A stretch of DNA of 30,873 nucleotides from an uncultured Collinsella sp. (GCA_900765115.1 CAAFQK010000062.1:1-30873), one strand, 5' to 3'; counted from the first letter of the stretch, positions 15,248 through 23,500 are shown. The notes: generated by a model not told the origin, from the sequence alone. Program-made: numbers and translations.

Positions 15248-15805
15248 ATGGCAGAAGAGAAGTATGTGCCGCGTCTGAAGACCAAGTACAACAACGAGGT
15301 CAAGCAGCAGCTTCAGGACAAGTTCCAGTACGAGAACGTCATGATGATCCCCAAGTTTGAGAAGATCGTCGTGAACATGGGTGTCGGCGAGGCCGCTACC
15401 GATTCCAAGGCCATCGACGGTGCCGTGCGCGACCTGCGCGCCATCACCGGCCAGCAGCCGATGATCACCCGTGCCCGCAAGTCCATCGCTACCTTCCGCC
15501 TGCGCGCTGGTATGCCGATCGGCTGCAAGGTTACCCTGCGTGGCGACCGTATGTGGGAGTTCTTCGATCGTCTGACCTCCGTCGCGATCCCCCGTATCCG
15601 CGACTTCCGCGGCATCTCCGCCAAGAGCTTCGACGGCCGTGGTAACTTCTCCATGGGCGTCACCGAGCAGCTCATCTTCCCCGAGATCGACTTTGACTCC
15701 GTCGATCACCAGCGTGGTATGGACATCACTTTCGTGACCACCGCCAACACCGATGAGGAGGCCAAGGCCCTTCTGGACGCCTTCGGTTTCCCGTTCAAGA
15801 AATAG
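15248..15805 (+). CDS. rplE: Ribosomal protein uL5
   Basis: The protein is 185 aa and binds 5S rRNA in the large subunit central protuberance. Family motifs in order are KIVVNMGVGEA, PMITRARKSIATFRLRAGMPIG, VTLRGDRMWEF, IRDFRGIS, and FDGRGNFSMGVTEQLIFPEI. AAGGAG precedes the ATG. It is the first gene of the ribosomal run here; the usual upstream neighbours rplN and rplX are not adjacent. Confidence 0.98.
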   Translation: MAEEKYVPRLKTKYNNEVKQQLQDKFQYENVMMIPKFEKIVVNMGVGEAATDSKAIDGAVRDLRAITGQQPMITRARKSIATFRLRAGMPIGCKVTLRGDRMWEFFDRLTSVAIPRIRDFRGISAKSFDGRGNFSMGVTEQLIFPEIDFDSVDHQRGMDITFVTTANTDEEAKALLDAFGFPFKK

Positions 15806-15820
15806 GTTCACCTGCCCTAA

Positions 15821-15850
15821 AAGCGCCGTTCCCACAAGGGGGCGGCGTTT
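15821..15850 (+). other. Hairpin between rplE and rpsZ
   Basis: AAGCGCCG (15821-15828) can pair with CGGCGTTT (15843-15850) around a 14-nt loop, with G-T wobbles. No proper T-run follows. It may cause partial termination or mark an RNA processing point. Confidence 0.35.
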
Positions 15851-15884
15851 GGGGCGAACAATACTCTATGTGAGGAGGATATAA

Positions 15885-16070
15885 GTGGCTAAGACATCGA
15901 TGATCGTCAAGTGCAATCGCAAGCAGAAGTTCTCTACTCGTGAGTACACGCGCTGCCAGCGCTGCGGCCGTCCGCACTCTGTGTACCGCAAGTTCGGCCT
16001 GTGCCGTGTCTGCTTCCGTGAGCTTGCACTCAAGGGCGAGCTTCCCGGCGTTAAGAAGGCCAGCTGGTAA
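15885..16070 (+). CDS. rpsZ: Ribosomal protein uS14, zinc-binding type
   Basis: The protein is 61 aa, the short type Z form with both CxxC pairs (C24/C27 and C40/C43). It is a small-subunit head protein. The start is GTG, with GAGGAGG 8 nt upstream. It sits in the canonical position between rplE and rpsH. Confidence 0.97.
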   Translation: MAKTSMIVKCNRKQKFSTREYTRCQRCGRPHSVYRKFGLCRVCFRELALKGELPGVKKASW

Positions 16071-16189
16071 GTCACTACCAGCGTTTCAAGCATCAGTTTG
16101 GAACAGGGAAAACGCGCTAAAAAGGCTTTGCCGTTAAGGGCGGCGAAGAACCAAGAGCACGTGTTCATCAAGAACGAAGGAGAATCTGT

Positions 16190-16588
16190 ATGAACCTTAC
16201 AGACCCGATCGCAGATATGCTTACGCGCATCCGTAACGCTAACTCTGTGAACAAGGCCACGGTCTCCATGCCGAGCAGCAAGAAGCTCGTCGAGATCGCT
16301 CGTGTTCTGCACGAGGAGGGCTACATCGAGGGCTACGATGTCGAGGACACCGTTCCCCAGAAGACTCTGCACATCACGCTTAAGTATGGTCCCAAGAAGG
16401 CTAAGGTCATCAACGGCATCCGCCGCATTTCCAAGCCGGGCCTGCGTAAGTACACCGGCGTTGCCGACATGCCCCGCGTCCGCGGTGGCCTTGGTACCGC
16501 CATTATTTCCACCAGCCATGGCGTCATGACCGACCGCGATGCTCGCAAGCACAACGTCGGCGGCGAGATCATTGCTTACGTCTGGTAA
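16190..16588 (+). CDS. rpsH: Ribosomal protein uS8
   Basis: The protein is 132 aa. It starts LTDPIADMLTRIRNAN and ends ISTSHGVMTDRDARKHNVGGEIIAYVW, both hallmarks of S8, which binds the central domain of 16S rRNA. GAAGGAG precedes the ATG. The 119-nt gap before it shows no clear element. Confidence 0.98.
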   Translation: MNLTDPIADMLTRIRNANSVNKATVSMPSSKKLVEIARVLHEEGYIEGYDVEDTVPQKTLHITLKYGPKKAKVINGIRRISKPGLRKYTGVADMPRVRGGLGTAIISTSHGVMTDRDARKHNVGGEIIAYVW

Positions 16589-16621
16589 TTCGCTCGGTAG
16601 GTAGAAGGAAAGGAGATCACC

Positions 16622-17158
16622 GTGTCTCGTATCGGTAATAAGCCTGTCCAGATTCCCGCCGGAGTCGAAGTGGCAGTCAACGGCAACAACGTTGTCGTCA
16701 AGGGCCCCAAGGGCCAGCTCGAGCTCGATGTCTTTGAGAAGCTCGCTATCAACGTCGAGGACAACGTCCTCACCGTTTCCCGTCCCGACGACGAGCGTGA
16801 GACCCGTGCCCGCCACGGCCTCACCCGCGCCCTCATCCACAACATGGTTGTTGGCGTTTCCGAGGGCTTCGAGAAGAAGCTCGAGCTCGCCGGCGTCGGT
16901 TACCGCGTGCAGCAGAAGGGCAAGAACCTCGAGTTCTCCCTGGGCTTCTCGCACCCCGTGATCGTCGAGGCTCCCGAGGGCATCACCTTCGAGGTTCCCG
17001 ACAACACCCACGTGAACGTCAAGGGTATCAACAAGCAGCAGGTCGGTCAGATTGCCGCTGAGATCCGCGGCCATCGTCCTCCCGAGCCTTACAAGGGCAA
17101 GGGTATCCACTACGTTGGCGAGCACATCCGCCGCAAGCTGGGTAAGGCCGCCAAGTAG
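16622..17158 (+). CDS. rplF: Ribosomal protein uL6
   Basis: The protein is 178 aa. SRIGNKPVQIPAGVEV begins the first fold repeat, and GKGIHYVGEHIRRKLGKAAK ends the protein as in other L6. The start is GTG with GAAAGGAG upstream. It is a large-subunit protein near the factor-binding site. Confidence 0.98.
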   Translation: MSRIGNKPVQIPAGVEVAVNGNNVVVKGPKGQLELDVFEKLAINVEDNVLTVSRPDDERETRARHGLTRALIHNMVVGVSEGFEKKLELAGVGYRVQQKGKNLEFSLGFSHPVIVEAPEGITFEVPDNTHVNVKGINKQQVGQIAAEIRGHRPPEPYKGKGIHYVGEHIRRKLGKAAK

Positions 17159-17183
17159 TCGTAACCGACTCACTCGCATAAGA

Positions 17184-17205
17184 CCAGCACCCCGTCAGGT
17201 GCTGG
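17184..17205 (+). other. Hairpin between rplF and rplR
   Basis: A perfect 8-bp stem CCAGCACC / GGTGCTGG with a 6-nt loop lies 25 nt after the rplF stop. A CTTTTT run follows about 11 nt later, too far for a classical terminator. A partial terminator or processing site is possible. Confidence 0.4.
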
Positions 17206-17233
17206 CAAGATCAACCTTTTTAGGAGTTTACGT

Positions 17234-17602
17234 ATGAACAAGCATAAGGCGAAGCTGGAAGGCCTCAAGCGTCGTCAGCGTCGTGTTCGCGGCAAGGTCT
17301 CGGGTACCTCCGAGCGTCCGCGTCTTCGCGTGACCCGTACTAACGCCAACATCTATGCCCAGATCATCGACGACAGCAAGGGCTCCAGCCTGACGCTCGT
17401 CTCCGCCTCGACCCTCGAGGCCGAGTTCAAGGGCACCCACACCTCGAACAAGGAGGCTGCGGAGAAGGTCGGTCAGCTCGTTGGCAAGCGCGCCATCGAG
17501 GCCGGCATCACCAAGGTCGCCTTCGATCGTGGTGGCCGTATCTACCATGGCCGCGTCAAGGCCCTCGCCGACGGTGCTCGTGCCGCCGGTCTCGAGTTCT
17601 AG
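17234..17602 (+). CDS. rplR: Ribosomal protein uL18
   Basis: The protein is 122 aa and binds 5S rRNA. The Arg/Lys-rich N-terminus is followed by RPRLRVTRTNANIYAQIIDD and the C-terminal FDRGGRIYHGRVKALADGAR, typical of L18. TAGGAG precedes the ATG. Confidence 0.98.
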   Translation: MNKHKAKLEGLKRRQRRVRGKVSGTSERPRLRVTRTNANIYAQIIDDSKGSSLTLVSASTLEAEFKGTHTSNKEAAEKVGQLVGKRAIEAGITKVAFDRGGRIYHGRVKALADGARAAGLEF

Positions 17603-17616
17603 GAGGTATGTAGCAC

Positions 17617-18141
17617 ATGGCTCGTAATCAGAAGCAGCAGCGCGAGGCCTCCGAGTTCGAGGAGCGCGTCGTTTACATCAACCGCGTGTCGAAGACCGTC
17701 AAGGGTGGTCGTCGCATGAGCCTCGTCGCTCTCGTCGTCGTTGGCGACGGCAAGGGCAACGTCGGCGTTGGCATGGGCAAGTCCGCTGAGGTGCCCATGG
17801 CCATCTCCAAGGCGTCTCTCGATGCCAAGAAGAACATGTTCCACGTGCCGGTGACCGAGCAGGGCACCATCCCGCACGAGGTTCTCGGCCACTTTGGTGC
17901 CGGCCGCATCATCATCAAGCCCGCTGTCGAGGGTACCGGCGTTATCGCCGGCGGCGCTGTGCGTCCCCTCTTTGAGCTTGCTGGCATCAAGAACGTCCTG
18001 TCCAAGTCCCTCGGTACCGACAACGGCCTCAACATCATCAAGGCTGCCGTCGAGGGCCTCAAGGAGCTCTCCAGCCCTGAGGACGTCGCGGCTCGCCGTG
18101 GCCTGACGGTCTCCGAGATGTTCGTCGGTAAGGAGAACTAA
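17617..18141 (+). CDS. rpsE: Ribosomal protein uS5
   Basis: The protein is 174 aa. The N-terminal double-stranded RNA binding fold contains FEERVVYINRVSKTVKGGRR and VGDGKGNVGVGMGKS. The C-terminal part contains GHFGAGRIIIKPAVEGTGVIAGG. It acts at the mRNA entry channel and in decoding accuracy. AGGAGG lies near the rplR stop, 14 nt upstream. Confidence 0.98.
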   Translation: MARNQKQQREASEFEERVVYINRVSKTVKGGRRMSLVALVVVGDGKGNVGVGMGKSAEVPMAISKASLDAKKNMFHVPVTEQGTIPHEVLGHFGAGRIIIKPAVEGTGVIAGGAVRPLFELAGIKNVLSKSLGTDNGLNIIKAAVEGLKELSSPEDVAARRGLTVSEMFVGKEN

Positions 18142-18143
18142 GC

Positions 18144-18326
18144 ATGGCTGACACCATCAAGATCAAGCAGGTCCGCAGCACCAATGGTTGCAAGCAGGAC
18201 CAGGTCCGTACTGTCCGTGCCCTCGGTCTCCACAGGATCCGCGAGGTTCGCGAGATTGCTGACAACGAGTCCGTCCGCGGCATGATCTTCAAGGTCAAGC
18301 ACCTTGTCGAGATTGTAGAGGAGTAG
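18144..18326 (+). CDS. rpmD: Ribosomal protein uL30
   Basis: The protein is 60 aa. IKIKQVRSTNGCKQDQVRTV and LGLHRIREVREIADNESVRGM are L30 signatures. It starts 2 nt after rpsE, which suggests translational coupling. Confidence 0.97.
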   Translation: MADTIKIKQVRSTNGCKQDQVRTVRALGLHRIREVREIADNESVRGMIFKVKHLVEIVEE

Positions 18327-18329
18327 CAA

Positions 18330-18779
18330 ATGCAGCTTCACGATCTTACTCCCGCGCCCGGTTCCACCAAGAACCGTAAGCGCGTCGGCCGTGGCAATTC
18401 TTCGGGTCACGGCACCACTTCTGGCCGCGGCCAGAAGGGCCAGGGTTCCCGCTCTGGCGGCACCAAGGGTGCCGGCTTCGAGGGTGGCCAGACTCCGCTG
18501 GCTATGCGCCTGCCCAAGCTTCCGGGCTTCCGCAACCCCCGTCGTATCGAGTACACCGCCGTTAACGTTGAGCGTCTCGAGCGTAAGTTCGAGGACGGCG
18601 CTGTGATCGACGGTGCCGCTCTTAAGGCCGCTCGCATCACCAAGAGCGAGTTCGAGCCCGTCAAGGTGCTCGGCAATGGTGAGCTCACCAAGAAGTTCAC
18701 GGTCAAGGTCGACAAGGTCAGCGCTTCTGCGCAGGCCAAGATCGAGGCCGCCGGCGGAAAGGTCGAGCTGCCGTGCTAA
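18330..18779 (+). CDS. rplO: Ribosomal protein uL15
   Basis: The protein is 149 aa. It has the Gly/Arg-rich N-terminal RVGRGNSSGHGTTSGRGQKG and GFEGGQTPLAMRLPKLPGF. It starts 3 nt after rpmD, with GAGGAG inside the rpmD end. Its last codons overlap the secY start by 7 nt. Confidence 0.98.
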   Translation: MQLHDLTPAPGSTKNRKRVGRGNSSGHGTTSGRGQKGQGSRSGGTKGAGFEGGQTPLAMRLPKLPGFRNPRRIEYTAVNVERLERKFEDGAVIDGAALKAARITKSEFEPVKVLGNGELTKKFTVKVDKVSASAQAKIEAAGGKVELPC

Positions 18780-20059
18780 ATGGTCTTAAGAATGCTTTCC
18801 GCATCAAAGAATTGCGCGAAAAGATTCTTTTTACCATAGCTATGCTCGTCGTGTACCGCATTGGTGCGCACGTTCCTGTGCCCGGCATTCCCTTCCAGGG
18901 GATGCTGGGCCTTTTCTCGACCGATAACAATTCGGTCGCCGCAGGTGCTATGGCCCTCCTGAATCTTTTCTCTGGCGGCGCGTTGAGCTATGTGTCGGTG
19001 TTTTCGCTGGGCATCATGCCTTACATCACCAGCTCGATCATCCTCCAGATGCTCCAGGCCGTTGTGCCTTCCCTGCATGAGCTTGCCCGCGAGGGCGAGG
19101 TCGGTCAGACCAAGATCACGCAGTATTCGCGTTACCTCACCCTGGCTCTGGCAATCCTCAACTCCGTGGGTTACCTCTTCCTCTTTAAGAGCTTCGGCAT
19201 CAGCTTCAATGGCGCCGGCGCTCCCGAGATCATCTTCGACCTCATGATCGTCGGCACGCTCACTGCGGGCGCCATGCTGATCATGTGGATTGGTGAGCTC
19301 ATCACCCAGCGCGGTATCGGCAATGGCATGTCGCTGATCATCTTTGCGAACATCATGGCCGGCCTGCCGCAGGCTATCTTCTCCGGCACCGAGGGCAATG
19401 CCGGTGGCATCATCACCATGGTGATCATCTGCGCCATCATTTTGCTGGTTATCCCGCTGATTGTTTTCCTTGAGCGCGGCCAGCGCCGCATCCCGGTCTC
19501 CTACGCCAAGCGCGTCGTGGGCCGTCGCATGATGGGTGGCCAGACCACCTACCTGCCCATCAAGGTCAACACCGCGGGTGTCGTGCCGATCATCTTCGCT
19601 TCGGCGCTGCTGTACTTCCCCGCTCAGATTGCCGTGTTCTTCCCCGGCATCGGCTGGATTCAGGCAGTTGCCTCCGCGCTTTCGACCGGTTGGCTCAACT
19701 GGGTGCTTAACGTTGTCCTCATCGTGTTCTTCGCGTACTTCTACACCTCCATGGTGTTCAACCCCGATGACACGGCCGATAACCTTAAGAAGCAGGGCGG
19801 CTTTATTCCGGGCGTGCGTCCGGGTAGGGCTACCGCGGCCTACATCAAGAACGCGCTCAACAAGATCACGCTTCCCAGCGCTGTCTTTTTGGCGCTCATC
19901 GCCATCGTGCCTTCGATCATCTTCTCCTTCACGGGTAACCAGCTGATCCAGGCATTTGGCGGCACGTCCATCCTCATCATGGTCGGCGTCGTGCTCGACA
20001 CGGTCGATAAGCTCGAAGGCCAGATCAAGATGTATGATTACGATGGATTCTTTAAATAG
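18773..20059 (+). CDS. secY: Preprotein translocase channel subunit SecY
   Basis: The protein is 428 aa with about ten hydrophobic helices and forms the SecYEG channel in the cytoplasmic membrane. It starts LNGLKNAFRIKELREKILFT. The plug and pore region contains FSGGALSYVSVFSLGIMPYI. The cytosolic loop contains ERGQRRIPVSYAKRVVGRR, and loop 5 contains DTADNLKKQGGFIPGVRPGRAT. The GTG start lies inside the end of rplO (7-nt overlap). There is only a weak ribosome binding site, so translation is probably coupled to rplO. Confidence 0.97.
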   Translation: MLNGLKNAFRIKELREKILFTIAMLVVYRIGAHVPVPGIPFQGMLGLFSTDNNSVAAGAMALLNLFSGGALSYVSVFSLGIMPYITSSIILQMLQAVVPSLHELAREGEVGQTKITQYSRYLTLALAILNSVGYLFLFKSFGISFNGAGAPEIIFDLMIVGTLTAGAMLIMWIGELITQRGIGNGMSLIIFANIMAGLPQAIFSGTEGNAGGIITMVIICAIILLVIPLIVFLERGQRRIPVSYAKRVVGRRMMGGQTTYLPIKVNTAGVVPIIFASALLYFPAQIAVFFPGIGWIQAVASALSTGWLNWVLNVVLIVFFAYFYTSMVFNPDDTADNLKKQGGFIPGVRPGRATAAYIKNALNKITLPSAVFLALIAIVPSIIFSFTGNQLIQAFGGTSILIMVGVVLDTVDKLEGQIKMYDYDGFFK

Positions 20060-20077
20060 GCTAGAGGAGGATTGCTC

Positions 20078-20704
20078 ATGAACCTCGTATTGCTCGGAGC
20101 TCCGGGTGCCGGTAAGGGCACCGTCGCACAGGAGCTCGTCGCCGAGTTTGGCGTCGCCCATATTTCCACGGGCGACCTGCTGCGTGCTGCCGTCAAGGGT
20201 GGCACCGAGCTTGGTATTCAGGCTAAGAAGTACATGGACGCTGGCGAGCTCGTTCCCGACCAGCTCGTGATCGACCTTGTCAAGGAGCGCCTTGCCGCCG
20301 ATGACGCCCAGCAGGGCTTCATCCTCGACGGCTTCCCGCGCAACACCGCCCAGGCTGTGACGCTCGATTCCGAGCTCTCCGCCATGGGTCGCGAGATCGA
20401 TTGCGCCCTTCTGGTCGATGTGGCCCCCGAGGTCATTATCGATCGTCTGTCTTCGCGTCGCACCTGCCGCGCCTGCGGTTACACCGGCACCGCTGCCGAT
20501 GCTACCTGCCCCAAGTGCGCAGGCGAGATGTATCAGCGCGACGACGACAAGCCCGAGACCATCAAGAACCGTCTCGACGTCTACGAGAAGTCCACGAGCC
20601 CGCTCGTCGACTACTATCGTGGCCAGGGTCTGCTCAAGTCGGTCAACGGTGACCAGGCTCGCGAGACCGTGTACGGGGATGTCAAAGAGGCTCTCGGTCT
20701 ATGA
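20078..20704 (+). CDS. adk: Adenylate kinase with Cys4 lid
   Basis: The protein is 208 aa and interconverts ATP + AMP and 2 ADP. The P-loop is GAPGAGKGT (7-15), followed by HISTGDLLR and GFILDGFPRNTAQA. The lid carries four cysteines (C130, C133, C144, C147), the Gram-positive zinc type. The middle spacer is 10 residues, shorter than the usual 16, so the lid looks trimmed. I chose the ATG at 20078, 7 nt after GAGGAGG, over the TTG at 20072, which is too close. It overlaps map by 4 nt. Confidence 0.97.
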   Translation: MNLVLLGAPGAGKGTVAQELVAEFGVAHISTGDLLRAAVKGGTELGIQAKKYMDAGELVPDQLVIDLVKERLAADDAQQGFILDGFPRNTAQAVTLDSELSAMGREIDCALLVDVAPEVIIDRLSSRRTCRACGYTGTAADATCPKCAGEMYQRDDDKPETIKNRLDVYEKSTSPLVDYYRGQGLLKSVNGDQARETVYGDVKEALGL

Positions 20705-21489
20705 TCAAGATTAAGTCTGCAACGCAAATCGAGCAGATGAAGAAGGCAGGAGCGCTATCTAAGATGGCGCTCCGCCACGTTGGAGCCATGGTGCGCCCCG
20801 GCGTTTCGACTTTTGAGCTCGATCAGCTCGCGGAGCAGATTATCCGCATGCATGGTGGCACCCCAGCCTTTAAGGGTTACGGCGGGTTTCCCGGAACCAT
20901 TTGCGCATCGATTAACGATGCCGTGGTACACGGTATTCCCAACCCCGACATGATCCTGCGCGATGGCGATATCATCTCCATCGATACGGGAGCCGTTGTC
21001 GACGGTTGGGTCGGCGATAACGCTTGGACGTTTTTCGTCGGCACCCCCACGCCCGAAGCCAAGGCTTTGTGCGAGATCACGCGCGATTGCCTTAAGGCTG
21101 CCATCGAGCAGGCTGTTCCCGGTAACCATATCGGGGACGTTGGTTATGCCGTTCAGTCCCTCGCCGAGTCTCACGGTTACGGCGTGCTTCGCGATTATGT
21201 GGGCCATGGCATTGGCCGCGTGATGCACGAGGACCCCAACGTTCCTAACTATGGAAAGAAGGGGAGGGGCGTTCGCCTCCAGGCCGGCATGGTCATTGCC
21301 ATCGAGCCGATGGTTACGATGGGTTCCAACCATGTGAGCACGGGCTCCGACGGTTGGATCGTCACGACCAACGACCACCTGCCCGCCGCGCACTACGAGA
21401 ACACCGTCGCCATTACCAATGACGGCCCGGTGATTCTCACCACGGATGCGCAAGGTGCTTGGTGTTCGCTCCAAGGCGGAGAAATGTAA
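20701..21489 (+). CDS. map: Methionine aminopeptidase type I
   Basis: The protein is 262 aa and removes the N-terminal Met from new proteins. The di-metal site is visible in ISIDTGAVVDGWVGDNAWTF (two Asp), GHGIGRVMHEDP (His), IAIEPMV (Glu) and HYENTVAIT (Glu). The ATGA overlap with adk indicates coupled translation. It is the last gene before the infA promoter. Confidence 0.97.
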   Translation: MIKIKSATQIEQMKKAGALSKMALRHVGAMVRPGVSTFELDQLAEQIIRMHGGTPAFKGYGGFPGTICASINDAVVHGIPNPDMILRDGDIISIDTGAVVDGWVGDNAWTFFVGTPTPEAKALCEITRDCLKAAIEQAVPGNHIGDVGYAVQSLAESHGYGVLRDYVGHGIGRVMHEDPNVPNYGKKGRGVRLQAGMVIAIEPMVTMGSNHVSTGSDGWIVTTNDHLPAAHYENTVAITNDGPVILTTDAQGAWCSLQGGEM

Positions 21490-21525
21490 CAAGTTCCACT
21501 TAGTTGTGGAGCCATTACGAAGTTA

Positions 21526-21554
21526 TTACGATGCGTGCATACGTGTTGTAGAAT
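21526..21554 (+). promoter_or_regulatory. Promoter upstream of infA
   Basis: TTACGA, a 17-nt spacer and TAGAAT lie 39 nt before the infA start in the 104-nt map-infA gap. Hexamers and spacing are both good, so the alpha-operon genes can probably be transcribed independently of secY-adk-map. Confidence 0.6.
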
Positions 21555-21593
21555 ACTCAATCGCTGTCGTTTTCTAGAGAAAGATGATTGCTT

Positions 21594-21812
21594 GTGAAGA
21601 AGGAAGACGCAATTGAGCTCGAGGGTACGGTAAAGGAACCGTTGCCCAACGCCATGTTTAAGGTCGAGCTCGAGAACGGTCATTCGGTTCTGTGCAACAT
21701 TTCTGGCAAGATCCGAATGAATTACATCCGTATTCTCCCCGGTGACAGGGTTGTCGTGGAGCTTTCCCCGTACGACCTGACCCGCGGCCGCATCACCTAT
21801 CGCTACAAATAG
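21594..21812 (+). CDS. infA: Translation initiation factor IF-1
   Basis: The protein is 72 aa and has an S1/OB fold. ELEGTVKEPLPNAMFKVELE, GHSVLCNISGKIRMNYIRIL and PYDLTRGRITYRYK cover the family from end to end. I chose the GTG at 21594 because the protein then aligns residue for residue with the 72-aa E. coli IF-1. A TTG at 21588 would add two residues. The ribosome binding site is weak for either. Confidence 0.95.
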   Translation: MKKEDAIELEGTVKEPLPNAMFKVELENGHSVLCNISGKIRMNYIRILPGDRVVVELSPYDLTRGRITYRYK

Positions 21813-21837
21813 CGGCACGCATACACGCACTCCATTT

Positions 21838-21913
21838 CCGACTGCAGGCTTAGCTCAACCTACGGTCGGATTGTGTGTGAAGACCAGCCATAGTTTTAAA
21901 CGCCTGCGGCTGG
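21838..21913 (+). promoter_or_regulatory. Two-hairpin leader between infA and rpmJ
   Basis: CCGAC (21838-21842) pairs with GTCGG (21865-21869), with inner AGG/CCT pairs. CCAGCC (21884-21889) pairs with GGCTGG (21908-21913). They occupy the 150-nt gap, the widest inside the downstream ribosomal run. This could be a ribosomal-protein-binding leader for the rpmJ-rpsM-rpsK-rpsD-rpoA-rplQ unit. Confidence 0.35.
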
Positions 21914-21962
21914 GCGAGTAGATAGTAGGGAAGTAGTTTGAGCGCTACCGAAAGGAAGAACG

Positions 21963-22076
21963 ATGAAGGTACGTCCTTCGGTCAAGAAGATGTGCGATAA
22001 GTGCAAAATCATTAGGCGCCATGGCAAGGTCCTCGTCATTTGCGAGAACCCCCGTCATAAGCAGCGTCAGGGTTAA
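21963..22076 (+). CDS. rpmJ: Ribosomal protein bL36
   Basis: The protein is 37 aa. MKVRPSVKKMCDKCKIIRR and ICENPRHKQRQG give the zinc-binding C11, C14, C27, H32 form. GAAAGGAAG precedes the ATG. The gene is in the canonical place between infA and rpsM. Confidence 0.97.
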   Translation: MKVRPSVKKMCDKCKIIRRHGKVLVICENPRHKQRQG

Positions 22077-22090
22077 GAGAGGAGACTACG

Positions 22091-22465
22091 TTGGCCCGTA
22101 TTAATGGTGTCGACCTCCCGCGTGAGAAGCGCGTTGAGATCGGTCTGACCTACATTTACGGCATCGGCCGCACCACTGCGACGAAGATTTGCGTCGAGTG
22201 CAACGTTAACGTGGATACGCGCGTTAAGGACCTCACCGAGGATGAGGTTAACGCCATCCGCGATTATATCGATAAGAACCAGATCATGGTTGAGGGCGAC
22301 CTCCGCCGTGAGCGCAACCAGAACGTCAAGCGCCTTATGGACATCGGCTGCAACCGCGGCCTTCGTCACCGCAAGGGCCTCCCGGTCCGCGGCCAGCGCA
22401 CCCACACTAACGCTCGTACCCGCAAGGGCCCGAAGCGTCAGATCGGTGCTAAGAAGAAGAAATAA
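22091..22465 (+). CDS. rpsM: Ribosomal protein uS13
   Basis: The protein is 124 aa. It starts ARINGVDLPREKRVEIGLTY and its basic tail contains GLRHRKGLPVRGQRTHTNAR. The start is TTG, with GAGAGGAG 8 nt upstream. No ATG is available without losing conserved residues. It is a small-subunit head protein that contacts tRNA. Confidence 0.97.
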   Translation: MARINGVDLPREKRVEIGLTYIYGIGRTTATKICVECNVNVDTRVKDLTEDEVNAIRDYIDKNQIMVEGDLRRERNQNVKRLMDIGCNRGLRHRKGLPVRGQRTHTNARTRKGPKRQIGAKKKK

Positions 22466-22479
22466 GGAGCGCTAGATAG

Positions 22480-22884
22480 ATGGCTACTGCTAAGAAGAAC
22501 GTTCGCGCTGCCCGTCTGAAGCGCGCGGACCGTAAGAACATTTCCGTGGGCCAGGCTCACATTCGTTCTACGTTCAACAACACGATCGTTTCGATCACCG
22601 ATCCCCAGGGCAACGTCATTTCCTGGAAGTCGGCTGGCCAGGTGGGCTTCAAGGGCTCCCGTAAGTCCACGCCGTTCGCTGCCCAGATGGCTGCCGAGGC
22701 TGCTGCCAAGCAGGCCATGGAGCACGGTATGAAGAAGGTTTCCGTCTTCGTCAAGGGCCCCGGCTCCGGTCGTGAGACCGCCATCCGCTCCCTCCAGGCT
22801 GCTGGCCTCGAGGTCTCGAGCATCCAGGACAAGACCCCCATTCCGCACAACGGCTGCCGCCCCAAGAAGCGTCGCCGCGTGTAA
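22480..22884 (+). CDS. rpsK: Ribosomal protein uS11
   Basis: The protein is 134 aa. AHIRSTFNNTIVSITDPQGN and VKGPGSGRETAIRSLQAAGL are S11 hallmarks; DKTPIPHNGCRPKKRRRV ends the protein. It is part of the small-subunit platform. AAGGAG lies 11-16 nt before the ATG. Confidence 0.98.
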   Translation: MATAKKNVRAARLKRADRKNISVGQAHIRSTFNNTIVSITDPQGNVISWKSAGQVGFKGSRKSTPFAAQMAAEAAAKQAMEHGMKKVSVFVKGPGSGRETAIRSLQAAGLEVSSIQDKTPIPHNGCRPKKRRRV

Positions 22885-22903
22885 CTGAAAGGATCGTATC
22901 AAT

Positions 22904-23500
22904 ATGGCAATCGACAGGACTCCTGTTCTTAAGCGCTGCCGTCAGCTCGGGATCGATCCCGCTGAGCTCGGTTACAGCAGCAAGAAGGAATCTATCCGTC
23001 AGCCCAAGCGCCGTCGCAAGGAATCTGAGTACGGCATGCAGCTGCGCGAGAAGCAGAAGGTCAAGTTCATCTATGGCGTTCTGGAGAAGCAGTTCCACGG
23101 CTACTTCAACAAGGCCCGTAAGATGAACGGCGTCACCGGTGAGAACCTCATGATCATCCTTGAGTCTCGTCTCGACAACGTCGTCTTCCGTCTTGGCTTC
23201 GCCCGCACCCGCAAAGAGGCTCGTCAGTCCGTCCGTCACGGTCACTTCACCGTGAACGGCAAGCGCGTGGACATCCCGTCCTACCGCGTCAAGGCCGGCG
23301 ACGTCGTCGCTGTCGGCGAGAAGTTCCGTGACCTCCTCCCCATCAAGGAGGCCCTGATTTCCTCCGAGCGTTTTGAGGTCCCTGGCTGGCTCGAGGTCGA
23401 TATCGAGAAGCTGTCTGGTAACGTGCTCGCTCTGCCGACGCGTGAGCAGATCAGCGGTGATATCAACGAGCAGCTCATCGTCGAGCTCTACTCTAAGTAG
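22904..23500 (+). CDS. rpsD: Ribosomal protein uS4
   Basis: The protein is 198 aa. The N-terminal part lacks the four-cysteine zinc knuckle (only C12 is present), so it is the zinc-free form. The S4 RNA-binding domain contains RLDNVVFRLGFARTRKEARQ and HGHFTVNGKRVDIPSYRVK. It nucleates 30S assembly. GAAAGGA precedes the ATG. Confidence 0.98.
   Translation: MAIDRTPVLKRCRQLGIDPAELGYSSKKESIRQPKRRRKESEYGMQLREKQKVKFIYGVLEKQFHGYFNKARKMNGVTGENLMIILESRLDNVVFRLGFARTRKEARQSVRHGHFTVNGKRVDIPSYRVKAGDVVAVGEKFRDLLPIKEALISSERFEVPGWLEVDIEKLSGNVLALPTREQISGDINEQLIVELYSK

Noticed and set aside
18776..20161. A 461-codon minus-strand frame opposite secY
   Set aside because: It is a charged, His/Asp/Glu-rich mirror of the hydrophobic SecY codons and not a real protein.
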